Shown: piece by piece, positions 8,923 to 17,748 of the stretch
Position numbering within the stretch: position 1 is the first letter of the stretch
Layout: each line of letters begins with the position of its first letter
Assembly: GCA_016937155.1 (NCBI GenBank)
Contig: JAFGWM010000040.1
Span: 85,267-149,266 of the forward strand
Reading direction: 5' to 3'
Length of the DNA stretch: 64,000 nucleotides
Source of the DNA: Deltaproteobacteria bacterium
Lineage (GTDB): Bacteria > Myxococcota_A > Polyangia > HGW-17
The notes under the pieces: model-generated
Seen by the model: only the letters and a program-made list of their open reading frames with translations
Told to the model about the DNA's origin: nothing
Database searches by the model: none
Program-made: the position numbers and the translations under genes

Positions 8923-10086
8923 ATGTCTGAGTATATCTATGCCCGTGTTGTAAGTATCGCTCCCATGTTTGCGAGTGATGGAAAAAAGACCTATGAGGTA
9001 GTAGAGCTTCCTGATGATATATCTGAAGGTGACTGGTGTAAATTCACAAAGAATGATGGAATAATCAGGTATCATGAAAAAGATACACCAAGTGATACTC
9101 CATTTCCCGGTAGAGAATGGCGGAAATTTCAGACACCTGGTACAGATGGAAGAACCAGAATGGATGCTCTGAAATTCAGAAGTGAAGTTCTGTCAGGGAC
9201 CAGAAAGTTTTTTACTGATTCTGGATACTTCGAGGTTGAAACACCTCTGGTGGTTTCATCTCCCGGTGTTGAGACGCATTTAAATGCTGTGAATGTTTCC
9301 GGTAATAAATTTTTATCACCATCTCCTGAATTTCAAATGAAACGTCTCCTTGCCGGAGGAAGTGGAAGTATATTCCAGATAACAAAATGTTTTCGTCAGG
9401 ATGAAACCGGAAAACACCACAATCCTGAGTTTACAATGATTGAATGGTATCATGTAGGTGCTGATGCGGAAACACTCAGATGTGATGTTGAAGATCTTGT
9501 TGATTTCCTCATAGAATATACAGGTAATCCTGGAAAAATTAAGAAACCTCCCTACAAACGTATGACAATGAAAGAGGCTTTTTTAGAATATGCCAGCGTG
9601 GATGATTATAATAGATCACCGAAGGAACTTTTTAAAATGGCTGGGATAAACAGTTCTCCACCTGAAAAATGGGAGGATGCATTTTTTCAGGTGTTTGTTG
9701 AAAAAGTTGAACCACATCTTAGTGATAATGGCCCATGTTTTCTTACTCACTGGCCTAAAGAATTTGCATCTCTTTCGAGACTTGATGAAAACGACTCTGA
9801 GGTAGCTGAACGTTTTGAGTTTTTTTCAAATGGTCTGGAGATAGCTAATGGTTTTCATGAATTGACAGACTATAAGATTCAGACATCAAGATCTCTTGGA
9901 GAGCTGGAGGAAAGAAAAATTTCAGGAAAGCCATTGTATCCATTGGATAATTTGTTTCTTGAATCATTAAAGGAAGGAATGCCTGATACTGCTGGTATTG
10001 CACTTGGTATGGATCGTCTGGTGATGCTTTTATGGGGAACAGATGATATTTCCAATGTACTTTCTTTTAATGCTGATGAACTGTAA
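8923..10086 (+). CDS. epmA: EF-P (R)-beta-lysine ligase EpmA (lysyl-tRNA synthetase paralogue)
   Basis: Attaches (R)-beta-lysine to EF-P. The protein is a class II LysRS catalytic core without the anticodon-binding barrel: YFEVETPLVV (motif 1), FRQDETGKHHNPEFTMIEWY (motif 2), FSNGLEIANGFHELTD, and GMPDTAGIALGMDRLVMLL (motif 3). The core starts near residue 75; an N-terminal extension of about 60 residues has no clear match and E. coli EpmA (325 residues) lacks it. Next to efp, 50 bases downstream. The beta-lysine-producing mutase EpmB is not in the window. Confidence 0.93.
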   Translation: MSEYIYARVVSIAPMFASDGKKTYEVVELPDDISEGDWCKFTKNDGIIRYHEKDTPSDTPFPGREWRKFQTPGTDGRTRMDALKFRSEVLSGTRKFFTDSGYFEVETPLVVSSPGVETHLNAVNVSGNKFLSPSPEFQMKRLLAGGSGSIFQITKCFRQDETGKHHNPEFTMIEWYHVGADAETLRCDVEDLVDFLIEYTGNPGKIKKPPYKRMTMKEAFLEYASVDDYNRSPKELFKMAGINSSPPEKWEDAFFQVFVEKVEPHLSDNGPCFLTHWPKEFASLSRLDENDSEVAERFEFFSNGLEIANGFHELTDYKIQTSRSLGELEERKISGKPLYPLDNLFLESLKEGMPDTAGIALGMDRLVMLLWGTDDISNVLSFNADEL

Positions 10087-10114
10087 TTTAGATGCAGGAA
10101 GAAACGAGAAAACC

Positions 10115-10876
10115 ATGAAACTGACTTTTGCCGGACACAGTACTGTTATCTGTGAAACACCCTTGTCGGTTGTTATTTCTGATCCACTCATCACAAATCG
10201 AGTTATGGGACTTAAACTGAAAGTTCCTGTCTGTATCCCATCCGATATTCCTGAAAGAGTATCAGTTGTTCTTATAAGTCATGCTCACAACGATCATCTC
10301 CATATTCCCAGTCTTAAAAAAATCAATTCTGAGGCATTGGTAATAACACCTCCTGAATGCTCAAAGTATATTCGTAAAGCCGGATTAAGAAATGTTGTGG
10401 AACTTAATTGGTATGAAAGTCATTCATCCGGTGATGTTGAAATAACATCGGTACCTGTCAATCATGTAAAAGGAAGGTATTTTTCATGTGGAAAAAGTGG
10501 AGTGGCAGGTTATATCATCTCCAGTGGCGGGAAAAATGTTATGTTAAGTGGAGATATTGATGTTGGTCCTGTAAAATATATTGAGGAAATATCCCAAAAA
10601 TTTTCACTGGATGTAATATTTCTTCCCATTGGAGGAATGAAAAGCGTCGAGTGGTATGAAAAAAGAAACAATAAAAAAGGAGTTCATATTGCTCCTGGAC
10701 AGGCGTATGAAATTTTCAAAAAATCAGGTTCTAAAATACTGGTTCCTCTCCACTGGGGTTCCCTCAGTGTCAGTTCTGAAAATTTTGATGCAGCTCCCAA
10801 AAGATTGCTTGAAATTGCTGCCGATGAAAGAGTAAAGATTCTCTATCAGGGTGAAGTTATGGAGTTAGAACACTAA
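10115..10876 (+). CDS. Metallo-beta-lactamase-fold hydrolase (UlaG-like)
   Basis: Predicted cytoplasmic metal-dependent hydrolase of 253 residues. It starts MKLTFAGHST, typical of UlaG-like proteins, and carries the zinc-binding motif SHAHNDHLH near residue 61, a later His in PVNHVKG, Asp in MLSGDIDVGP and His in VPLHWGS. The open frame runs up to 10043, but the ATG at 10115 lies after the epmA stop and begins at the conserved strand. The next gene, a CDP-alcohol phosphatidyltransferase, begins right after the stop, so a role in lipid or phosphodiester metabolism is possible but unproven. Confidence 0.85.
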   Translation: MKLTFAGHSTVICETPLSVVISDPLITNRVMGLKLKVPVCIPSDIPERVSVVLISHAHNDHLHIPSLKKINSEALVITPPECSKYIRKAGLRNVVELNWYESHSSGDVEITSVPVNHVKGRYFSCGKSGVAGYIISSGGKNVMLSGDIDVGPVKYIEEISQKFSLDVIFLPIGGMKSVEWYEKRNNKKGVHIAPGQAYEIFKKSGSKILVPLHWGSLSVSSENFDAAPKRLLEIAADERVKILYQGEVMELEH

Positions 10877-11410
10877 ATGGCGTCAATACTGAATATCGCA
10901 AATGTTTTTACCGGAACAAGAATTGCTGTTTTACCCCTTATTTTTTACGCAGGTTATAAAGATATTCCCATGCTGGGGGTTACCATTATTGCGTACAGTG
11001 GTATAGTGGACAGTCTCGATGGGATTGTAGCCAGAAAATTTAATTGTGCCACAAAGTTTGGTGAAATGCTGGATGCCATAAGTGATGCATCCATGTTTGT
11101 TGTGGCTCTATTAACCGCAATGATTTTCGGATACGCGGGGATTGCGCCTTCAATTACTCTTTTAGCTCTTGGAGTTGTAAATGCCGGAGGTCGGATAATT
11201 TTTATAAAAAGAACAGGAGTAATCACAAATTTTAGAAGCTATGCATCAGAAGTACTTGGAGGTGTAACTTTCTGGGTGTTGGTTTGCACGTTTCTTGATT
11301 ACTATATTGATACTGCGCTCTGGTTACTGTGTTTATTCTCTGTCATCATTATAATTCACGATTACTGGAGAATACTAACCTATCCTATTGAGGAGGTGGC
11401 CAGTGAATAA
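10877..11410 (+). CDS. CDP-alcohol phosphatidyltransferase family protein (first of three)
   Basis: Integral membrane enzyme that transfers a phosphatidyl or phospho-alcohol group from a CDP-alcohol to an acceptor alcohol. The catalytic signature D-x2-D-G-x2-A-R-x8-G-x3-D-x3-D is complete: DSLDGIVARKF then GEMLDAISD, starting near residue 46. About five or six membrane helices surround it; total length is 177 residues, short but within range for PgsA-like proteins. The acceptor (glycerophosphate, serine, inositol phosphate) cannot be read from sequence. No gap from the preceding gene; the following small gene begins within its last codons. Confidence 0.9.
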   Translation: MASILNIANVFTGTRIAVLPLIFYAGYKDIPMLGVTIIAYSGIVDSLDGIVARKFNCATKFGEMLDAISDASMFVVALLTAMIFGYAGIAPSITLLALGVVNAGGRIIFIKRTGVITNFRSYASEVLGGVTFWVLVCTFLDYYIDTALWLLCLFSVIIIIHDYWRILTYPIEEVASE

Positions 11411-11675
11411 TCTTTTTGTATTACACTCCTATCATGGAATGAGTGACGGGAAAACCATGCTTTTCTCGGTTCTATTGATAATTATCTTTTCAATTTTTTT
11501 TCCTCTTTTTACCTGGAGATTTATCAGAGATATAAAAAATCTTAAGTTATTTAATTCTTCAGTGGATGATATCAGGAAAAAAATTGATTTACAGGACCGT
11601 GTTTTTGGCTGGTTTGTGGCCATGTCAATGCTTTCATTTGTTTTGGTTGCAGCACTGTCTGTAGTTATTAAATAA
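11403..11675 (+). CDS. Small two-helix membrane protein
   Basis: A 90-residue protein of unknown function with two hydrophobic segments (about residues 20-37 and 63-88) joined by a charged loop (RDIKNLKLFNSS). The start chosen is the GTG at 11403 because AGGAGGT lies five bases upstream; it overlaps the preceding stop. An in-frame TTG at 11388 lies before this ribosome site and is unlikely. Position between two CDP-alcohol transferases suggests an accessory role in the same membrane pathway. Confidence 0.65.
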   Translation: MNNLFVLHSYHGMSDGKTMLFSVLLIIIFSIFFPLFTWRFIRDIKNLKLFNSSVDDIRKKIDLQDRVFGWFVAMSMLSFVLVAALSVVIK

Positions 11676-11691
11676 TCGGAAAATTAAAGAG

Positions 11692-12336
11692 ATGCTTCAT
11701 AAATTAAGGCCACTGAAAGAAAAACTTCTTACCCCAGCAGGAAATTCTTTGGAATCGGTTAGTCCCAATACAATAACCGTTATTTCTCTTTTTCCAGGTC
11801 TGCTGGCTGGAGTTGCATGGTATATAGGTGGATTCTGGGGACTTGCTGCAGCAAGTATTCTGACACTGACCAATGGTGCTTTGGATCTTCTGGATGGTCA
11901 TATTGCCAGAAGATATAAAAAAGCTTCACCGCTGGGTGACTTTCTTGATTGTGTTGTGGACAGATACACAGATGTTGCAATTCTTACAGGTATTGCCTTT
12001 AGTATTTATGCAAACTCCACTCTTTCTCATGTTGCAATTGTTGCGGTTCTTTTAGTCAGTTTTTTGGGAACTCAAAGTCAGGCAAGTGGTGGAGTGAGAG
12101 TTGAAAGTGGTGTTCTGGGAAGAGCAGAGAGACATTTTCTTCTCATTATTATTCCATGGGTTCAGATAATAAGTATCAGAGCCGGATATTTTACCTGGTG
12201 GAAATTCACCCCTGTGGAGTGGGTTATACTGGTTCTTGCAGTATTTGGGCATTTTACAGCATTTGGTCGAATTCTGGAGGGCATAAAAATTCTTTCCAGA
12301 CTTCAAAACAGAGGGGATGAATCCGATGAGGAATAA
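11692..12336 (+). CDS. CDP-alcohol phosphatidyltransferase family protein (second of three)
   Basis: A 214-residue integral membrane enzyme. The signature is complete: DLLDGHIARRYKKASPLGDFLD followed by VVD, near residue 65. The N-terminus (LRPLKEKLLTP, then SPNTITVISL) resembles PgsA/phosphatidylinositol-phosphate synthase-type enzymes, and six membrane helices are visible. It differs clearly from the first and third transferases in this operon, so this is not a recent duplication. Substrate undetermined. Its last codons overlap the start of the next gene. Confidence 0.9.
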   Translation: MLHKLRPLKEKLLTPAGNSLESVSPNTITVISLFPGLLAGVAWYIGGFWGLAAASILTLTNGALDLLDGHIARRYKKASPLGDFLDCVVDRYTDVAILTGIAFSIYANSTLSHVAIVAVLLVSFLGTQSQASGGVRVESGVLGRAERHFLLIIIPWVQIISIRAGYFTWWKFTPVEWVILVLAVFGHFTAFGRILEGIKILSRLQNRGDESDEE

Positions 12337-13636
12337 AACCGCAATTATATACGTAAATGACAAGGCTATTGAGTTTTCAGATCTCATGGTAGGTGGTTTG
12401 ACACTTATTGAGAGGCATGTTCTGGCTCTTTACTATCATGGAATCAGAGAAATTTTAATAACTGCACCAAAATCCGAATGGTCTAAATTTCAAATCAGAA
12501 GAAGTTTTGAGGATCTCAATCTTATCTACACTGAAAAACCCGAAAGTTTTTCTGATTCCTATTTCATACGTGGAGATACAGTTTTTCATAAGGGTTTTAT
12601 TGCGGATCTGGATGCTTTTCTTGATGGTACTGAATATACTGATGCAGTAATGACTGGAAAAGCTCTCAACGGTTCCACCTGGTTTAGTCATAGTGATGGA
12701 TTTTCTCTTGATGGGTTTCTAAATTTATATATAGGTATTTCATGGTTCAGTGCTGAATCACTTGAAAAAATATTTAATTCTCATGATGAGGAACGAGACC
12801 CTGATATAGGATTTCTTGAGGACAATTTTTCTAATCCATTGTTAGGAACAGCTATAGGAAAAGAACTGTTTTTTAGAAAAATCGATTCTGTTACAGATGC
12901 TAAAACAGCAGAAACTCTGCTTTTTCATTCTTTGAGAAAACCACAGGATGGGATAATTTCAAGACTTTTCAACAGAACACTTTCTTTACCTGTTTCCCGT
13001 ATTCTTGTGAAAACATCTCTGACACCTAACCAGTTGAGTGTTATAAATGCCGGATTTGCCATAATAAGCGGTTTTATGCTTTTTTTCGGGAATAACCTTC
13101 TTGGTTTGAGTTTTTATATTTCAGGTTTTTTGGGTGGGTTGTTCATGCAAATGTGCAGTATATACGATGGGTGCGATGGTGAAGTAGCCCGGGTTAAATT
13201 TCAGTATACCCACACCGGAGACTGGCTTGACACAATAATAGATGATATCACGAATAGTATTTTCTTTGCTGGTGTCGCAGCATGGTCATGGTTTTCCACA
13301 GGTCAGGAACGATTTATTTATATGGGAGTTGCTGCTTTTGTTGGACAATGGATTGCAAATTATTCCATGTACTACTATCTTATTAAAATTGCTGGAACCG
13401 GAAATAATCAGGACTATAAAGTCACCACCGGTAAGAGTAAGCTTTTTGATATGTTTTTGAACAATATCAAATATCTTACTAAGAGAGATTTTCACCTTTT
13501 TGCTTTTTTTGTAATGGGTATTGCCGGAAGACTTGATATTGGTGCATACATAATATGCGCTTTTGCTGTGGGTGCCGGACTTATTTTAGGAATTCAACAT
13601 ATTATTTTGCTAATTACCGGAGTAAAAAAAGCATGA
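12326..13636 (+). CDS. CDP-alcohol phosphatidyltransferase fused to degenerate nucleotidyltransferase-like domain (third of three)
   Basis: Residues about 1-190 look like a worn sugar-nucleotidyltransferase domain (GGLTLIERHVLALYYHGI, then YFIRGDTVFHKGFIADLDAF) but lack the Gly-rich LAAGxGxR start and its lysine. Residues about 200-436 form a CDP-alcohol transferase with YDGCDGEVARVKF then GDWLDTIID. The junction (DGIISRLFNRTLSLPVSRIL) matches the pattern of two-domain enzymes that make di-myo-inositol phosphate precursors or related phosphodiesters. The activating half is probably inactive or altered; the transferase half looks intact. The ATG at 12326 has GAGGGG nine bases upstream; an ATG at 12317 is possible. 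Confidence 0.85.
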   Translation: MRNKTAIIYVNDKAIEFSDLMVGGLTLIERHVLALYYHGIREILITAPKSEWSKFQIRRSFEDLNLIYTEKPESFSDSYFIRGDTVFHKGFIADLDAFLDGTEYTDAVMTGKALNGSTWFSHSDGFSLDGFLNLYIGISWFSAESLEKIFNSHDEERDPDIGFLEDNFSNPLLGTAIGKELFFRKIDSVTDAKTAETLLFHSLRKPQDGIISRLFNRTLSLPVSRILVKTSLTPNQLSVINAGFAIISGFMLFFGNNLLGLSFYISGFLGGLFMQMCSIYDGCDGEVARVKFQYTHTGDWLDTIIDDITNSIFFAGVAAWSWFSTGQERFIYMGVAAFVGQWIANYSMYYYLIKIAGTGNNQDYKVTTGKSKLFDMFLNNIKYLTKRDFHLFAFFVMGIAGRLDIGAYIICAFAVGAGLILGIQHIILLITGVKKA

Positions 13637-14097
13637 TTTTGCCTCTGCTGATAATAATTTTTTCCACAGGATGTGGTCATACATCAACGGGAATGGCATC
13701 CTGGTATGGAAAAAAGGGAGAGAAAACTGCAAGTGGAGAGAGAGTTAATCCATCTGCAATGACGGCAGCTCATCGAAAACTTCCGTTTAACAGTATTGTA
13801 AGGGTAACTGAAGTTAAAACAGGAAAATATGTTGATGTCAGAATTACAGATAGAGGTCCCTATATAAAAGGAAGAATTATAGATCTTACGAGGGGTGCCT
13901 TTAAGAAAATAGCACCTCTCAATAAGGGTGTAGTGAAAGTAAAAATAAGAGTTTTAAAAATGGGTCCCTCCAGAAAACGGAAAAAAAAAACAGACAGGAA
14001 ACATCCTAAAGTTATCAGGGGTCCTTTCGGTGAGAATCATCCGGTATTTGAAGATATGAATTTAATAGATTTTTTCAGTGGAGTTTCAAGTTTATGA
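13633..14097 (+). CDS. rlpA: RlpA-like double-psi beta-barrel lipoprotein
   Basis: Envelope lipoprotein of 154 residues. A short signal sequence ends in a lipobox (FSTGC, Cys14). The barrel domain follows at once: GMASWYG, KTASGERVNP, TAAHRKLPF, then the Asp-containing VRITDRGPYIKGRIIDLTRGA, matching RlpA-type proteins, which act as septal lytic transglycosylases in some bacteria. The usual C-terminal SPOR domain is absent, replaced by a very basic stretch (KMGPSRKRKKKTDRKH) and a short tail. ATG overlaps the preceding stop by four bases; the longer upstream frame has no ribosome site. Confidence 0.85.
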   Translation: MILPLLIIIFSTGCGHTSTGMASWYGKKGEKTASGERVNPSAMTAAHRKLPFNSIVRVTEVKTGKYVDVRITDRGPYIKGRIIDLTRGAFKKIAPLNKGVVKVKIRVLKMGPSRKRKKKTDRKHPKVIRGPFGENHPVFEDMNLIDFFSGVSSL

Positions 14098-15458
14098 AAG
14101 TTACCGTTGCAGGATACAATATTGATACAGAAACTCTGGATGAAATGCGCAGACACTGTTCTTCTGATGTTATGACTCCTGAAACACTGAGTGCTGCCTA
14201 TGCAAGAATTTCCAGATCTCCTGACACAGCAGAGGTTTTAAGACAGGCTGCCAGAAAAAATGTTGAAAAAGCAAGAAAATCAAACAATAATATAGTTTTT
14301 GAAATGGGTCATTCTTCCATTGCAGAACATGCTGTATTTAATATGGATATTGAAAATGTATCCCGTTATCTGCTAGAGGAAATTCAACGACACAGGCTTG
14401 CCAGTTATACAGAAAAAAGTCAGCGTTATGTGAAAGTTGGTAAGGATTTTTATTTTCCTCAGGAATGGGAAGAATTTCGTGAAAAACTTAGTGAGCTTCA
14501 TACTCTTTCCAGTCTACTGTACCATGAACTTGTTGATAGCGGTATTCCAACAGAGGATGCTCGATACTATCTTCCTTTGACTGTCACTACCCAGCTTGGA
14601 ATGACTTTAAATGCCCGAAGTGCAGAACACATGATACTTACTTTGGGAGCGTCTCCCCTTGCTGAAGCCAGAGAACTTTCTTCATTGCTGCATGAAAAAA
14701 TTAAAAGTATTACCCCGTCACTGATTCGATATGTCAAACCGGATGAATATCACAGGAGAACCTGGGGACGGGGGCTTTTGAGACCTTCATCTTTTTCAGG
14801 ACAGGATTACAGGGAACAAACATTCATTGGGAGTATTCGGAAGGTTTATTCCACTCCTGATATGGATAGTATGATTCTTGGGGCTTGCTTATCAAGAATT
14901 TCGGGAGAGTCTATTTTTAAATCACTTGATATTATTAAAAATTATACTGATGAAAAAAAGAAACAGTTTTTCAGTGAAATCATTGAAGGTGCTGATTTAC
15001 ACGATAAAATGCCACACGAGTTTGAACATGGTGTTTTTACATGGGAGTTAGTGTTAAGTGCTGCAGCCTTCGCTCAACTTAAAAGACATAGAATTTCTAC
15101 TGTATCTCATGTTTTTCTAGATCCTTCATTGGGTTTTACCCATCCTGTCACAGTTACCGGAAAACTTTTGGAGAAGGCAAAAAATACTGTTATCGAATCT
15201 GAAAAACTATTTTCAGAATTTCTTGAAAGATATCCTGAAAGTGCCCCGGCGAGTTATGCACTGCTTTCAGGAAACAGAAGAAGAGTATTATGGACTCTTA
15301 ATTTAAGAGAGTATTATCATTTTTCGAGACTTCGTGAGGATGAACATGCTCAGTGGGATATCAGACAGATAGCTAAATTAATGACCGAAGAAGTTCGTAA
15401 GACTGCACCTGTCTGCAGTGGATTTTTAGGTGGAAAATCAGAATTGGCGGAAAAATGA
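14094..15458 (+). CDS. thyX: Double-length FAD-dependent thymidylate synthase (ThyX)
   Basis: Makes dTMP from dUMP using methylene-tetrahydrofolate and reduced FAD. At 454 residues it is twice the usual length and contains two ThyX units. Unit one (about 1-215) has the RHR-x7-S motif (RHRLASYTEKS, residues 99-109). Unit two (about 235-454) has RHRISTVSHVF at 331 with the final Ser lost, but keeps NLREYYHFSRL and EDEHAQWDIR, which unit one lacks. The halves therefore look complementary, folding as a pseudo-dimer. No thyA is in the window. Start and stop both overlap neighbours by four bases. Confidence 0.9.
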   Translation: MKVTVAGYNIDTETLDEMRRHCSSDVMTPETLSAAYARISRSPDTAEVLRQAARKNVEKARKSNNNIVFEMGHSSIAEHAVFNMDIENVSRYLLEEIQRHRLASYTEKSQRYVKVGKDFYFPQEWEEFREKLSELHTLSSLLYHELVDSGIPTEDARYYLPLTVTTQLGMTLNARSAEHMILTLGASPLAEARELSSLLHEKIKSITPSLIRYVKPDEYHRRTWGRGLLRPSSFSGQDYREQTFIGSIRKVYSTPDMDSMILGACLSRISGESIFKSLDIIKNYTDEKKKQFFSEIIEGADLHDKMPHEFEHGVFTWELVLSAAAFAQLKRHRISTVSHVFLDPSLGFTHPVTVTGKLLEKAKNTVIESEKLFSEFLERYPESAPASYALLSGNRRRVLWTLNLREYYHFSRLREDEHAQWDIRQIAKLMTEEVRKTAPVCSGFLGGKSELAEK

Positions 15459-15688
15459 TTAATATAAAAAAAGTTGGAAATGACATTACAAGAATGGATT
15501 TTACTGTTCCACGGGAGAAGATAGGGTACTATCGTTTTATTCTGGAGAGCTATGAGGGGATGGGGGTTCAGACAACAAAACGAGGAAGCTCAATTGTTTC
15601 GTGGAGTGTTCCAAATTCTATGATGAGTGAAGCGCGAAGTCTTCTTGATGGTCTTATTTCTCATGAAAACCTGAAAAAAAATCCATAA
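15455..15688 (+). CDS. DUF4911 family small protein
   Basis: A 77-residue soluble protein. The pattern TRMDFTVPREKIGYYRFILESYEGMGVQTT compresses to the DUF4911 signature (DFTVPR near residue 15, ILESYEG near 29, VSWSVPNSMM near 48). Function unknown; a ferredoxin-like fold is plausible. Translationally coupled to thyX by an ATGA overlap and last gene of the operon. The convergent sigma-54 regulator ends 55 bases away. Confidence 0.75.
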   Translation: MINIKKVGNDITRMDFTVPREKIGYYRFILESYEGMGVQTTKRGSSIVSWSVPNSMMSEARSLLDGLISHENLKKNP

Positions 15689-15743
15689 ACTTCATTATCA
15701 ATATTTCAAGTGTATTAGAAAAATTTTAAAAGTGTAGCCTTAA

Positions 15744-17189
15744 TCAGTCATCAGTTCGTGGTCGTCCCTTTGTTGAAGAGGAATCAAGGTCCAGTCTGTT
15801 CATTAGAAGTGATAATCTTCTTCGTGTGATACCAAGAAGTTTTGACGTTCTGGAAAGATTACCGTTTTCTCTGGCCAGAGCGTATGAAATAATTTTTTTG
15901 TATATATCATCCATATAAGAATCAAGTTGAAAATTACCCGAAAGATCCGGTAATTGATCTGAAAGATCCTTCCCTTTCTGGTTAGAAGAACTGGTATCAG
16001 ATTCAGATGATATTATTCTGAAACCTGTAAGATCTTTTTCCTTAAGTTCAAGTCTGTCTTTAGCAACCGTTATGGCATATTCGATTGCATTTTCAAGTTC
16101 TCTTACATTTCCTGGCCATTCATGATTTACAATAGTCTGAAGAAAGTCAGGAGAAATGGTTTTTACAGGAATTCCTTCACGGCGGCATATTCTTCCTATG
16201 AAATGCTGAACTAGACTTGGAATTTCATTTTTTCGTTCCGTCAACGGAGGAACAAGAATTGGAAAAACATTGATTCTATAATAAAGATCTTGTCTGAATT
16301 TTCCTTCTGATACAAGATTTCTGAGATCCTGAACAGTTGCTGCCACAATACGTACATCAACTTCAACCGGTTTTGTGCTTCCCACAGGATAAAACATTCT
16401 GTCCTGAATAACCTGAAGAAGTTTTACCTGAATATTTTTTGGAATCTCCCCAATTTCATCAAGAAATATTGTTCCACCATCAGCACTCAGGAAAAATCCT
16501 TCAGTTTCTTTCGTTGCACCGGTAAATGCACCCTTGGTATGTCCGAAAAGTTGACTTTCCAGTACTCCCTCATTCATGGTGGTCATATTGACCTCAACAA
16601 AAGCACCATCCTTACGTGAACTCATTTGATGGAGCATTCTTGCCAGCCTGCTTTTTCCAACTCCACTGGGTCCTAGCAGAAGTACTGTGGTCTGCATGGG
16701 GGCGACAGCACCAAGGCGGTTCATCACATCCTGAAGGGATTTGCTTTTTACGATAAAACTTCCCAGTCCAAGACTCTCCCCTAATGTACTTTCCAGTCTA
16801 AGACGATTTACTTCATTCGCAAGCCTTGAAGCATCAATGGCTCTTGTTATGGTTACTTTTAATTTTTCAATATTTACGGGTTTTGATAGAAAATCGTATG
16901 CTCCTCCTTTTACGGCTTGGGCTGCGACACTCATATCAAATCTTCCTGTTATAACCACAATGGGTATATTGGAATTAATTCCCTTGAGTTCACCAAGGAG
17001 ATCCAATCCACTTCCATCAGGTAAAACAACATCCAGAAGAACCATATCCGGTTCTTTCTCTCTGAATAACTTTACTCCCTGAGAATATGTAAATGCCTGA
17101 TAAACTGTATTATTTTTCAGCAGTTTTACCCAGGCTCTCTGAAGATGGGTATCATCATCTATTATCAGAACACTTGAACCGTCATTCAT
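15744..17189 (-). CDS. NtrC-family sigma-54-dependent response regulator
   Basis: Activates sigma-54 promoters when phosphorylated. Order of domains in 481 residues: receiver (1-120) with acidic pocket Asp11-Asp13 and phospho-acceptor Asp53 ([12 protein letters not shown]) and Lys in FLSKPV; AAA+ domain with Walker A GPSGVGKS (173-180), the sigma-54 contact loop GAFTGA (220-225) and Walker [12 protein letters not shown]-terminal Fis-type helix-turn-helix ([21 protein letters not shown]). All key residues are present. The partner histidine kinase is not nearby. Its start overlaps the end of the upstream lipoprotein gene. The genes it controls cannot be told from the window. Confidence 0.95.
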   Translation of the reverse strand: MNDGSSVLIIDDDTHLQRAWVKLLKNNTVYQAFTYSQGVKLFREKEPDMVLLDVVLPDGSGLDLLGELKGINSNIPIVVITGRFDMSVAAQAVKGGAYDFLSKPVNIEKLKVTITRAIDASRLANEVNRLRLESTLGESLGLGSFIVKSKSLQDVMNRLGAVAPMQTTVLLLGPSGVGKSRLARMLHQMSSRKDGAFVEVNMTTMNEGVLESQLFGHTKGAFTGATKETEGFFLSADGGTIFLDEIGEIPKNIQVKLLQVIQDRMFYPVGSTKPVEVDVRIVAATVQDLRNLVSEGKFRQDLYYRINVFPILVPPLTERKNEIPSLVQHFIGRICRREGIPVKTISPDFLQTIVNHEWPGNVRELENAIEYAITVAKDRLELKEKDLTGFRIISSESDTSSSNQKGKDLSDQLPDLSGNFQLDSYMDDIYKKIISYALARENGNLSRTSKLLGITRRRLSLLMNRLDLDSSSTKGRPRTDD

Positions 17190-17736
17190 TTTTTTTACCG
17201 GCTGTATCTATTGATAATGTCTGTGGTGTGCATATTACATCACCAAGAACCAGTACCTTTTTTTCTATTTCTACAATATCATTAATTTCAATTAATATAG
17301 AATTTCCATTTTTATCCGCAAGATTCAGAACATATTTTTTACATCCTGCCTGTGCTGAACATGTTTTATCTGCTGAAATTTTCCAGTCAGGTGAACAGTT
17401 GATAAGTTGTTTTTTTCTGAGAACAAGTGACTTGTTATCAATCAAGGTAGTGCATTTTTCAAAATCCGGAACTTTCCGACTAAGTAGGCAATGATTAAAC
17501 TCTGTTGATTTTCCCTTTAAAAGTGTTGTTGCTTTACTCCAGACTGATCTTTTTATTGATTTCAAAAACCGTATCTGAAATTTCATAAGATTTCCCCGCT
17601 GGAAATTTTTTACTTTTTCAGTAGACTTCACACCCTGATGGTTGCTGTCAGATGACTTTTTTCCTGAAGATTCTCCGCAGGAAATGAGAAAAAAGGGAAC
17701 CATCAGTTGAATTATTAACATTTTATGTAAAAGCAC
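17182..17736 (-). CDS. Hypothetical lipoprotein
   Basis: A 184-residue predicted lipoprotein of unknown function: hydrophobic signal then lipobox FLISC (Cys near 20), a Ser/Lys-rich linker and a C-terminal domain with six further Cys (for example CLLS, KCTTL, NCSPDW, TCSAQAGC, DVICTP) that may form disulfides in the periplasm. It starts with GTG at 17736 supported by GGAG eight bases upstream. Its last bases overlap the response-regulator start, so signal sensing for that regulator is conceivable but only positional. The start codon lies 12 bases from the divergent miaB start. Confidence 0.65.
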   Translation of the reverse strand: MLLHKMLIIQLMVPFFLISCGESSGKKSSDSNHQGVKSTEKVKNFQRGNLMKFQIRFLKSIKRSVWSKATTLLKGKSTEFNHCLLSRKVPDFEKCTTLIDNKSLVLRKKQLINCSPDWKISADKTCSAQAGCKKYVLNLADKNGNSILIEINDIVEIEKKVLVLGDVICTPQTLSIDTAGKKNE

Positions 17737-17748
17737 GCGGTTAACTCC

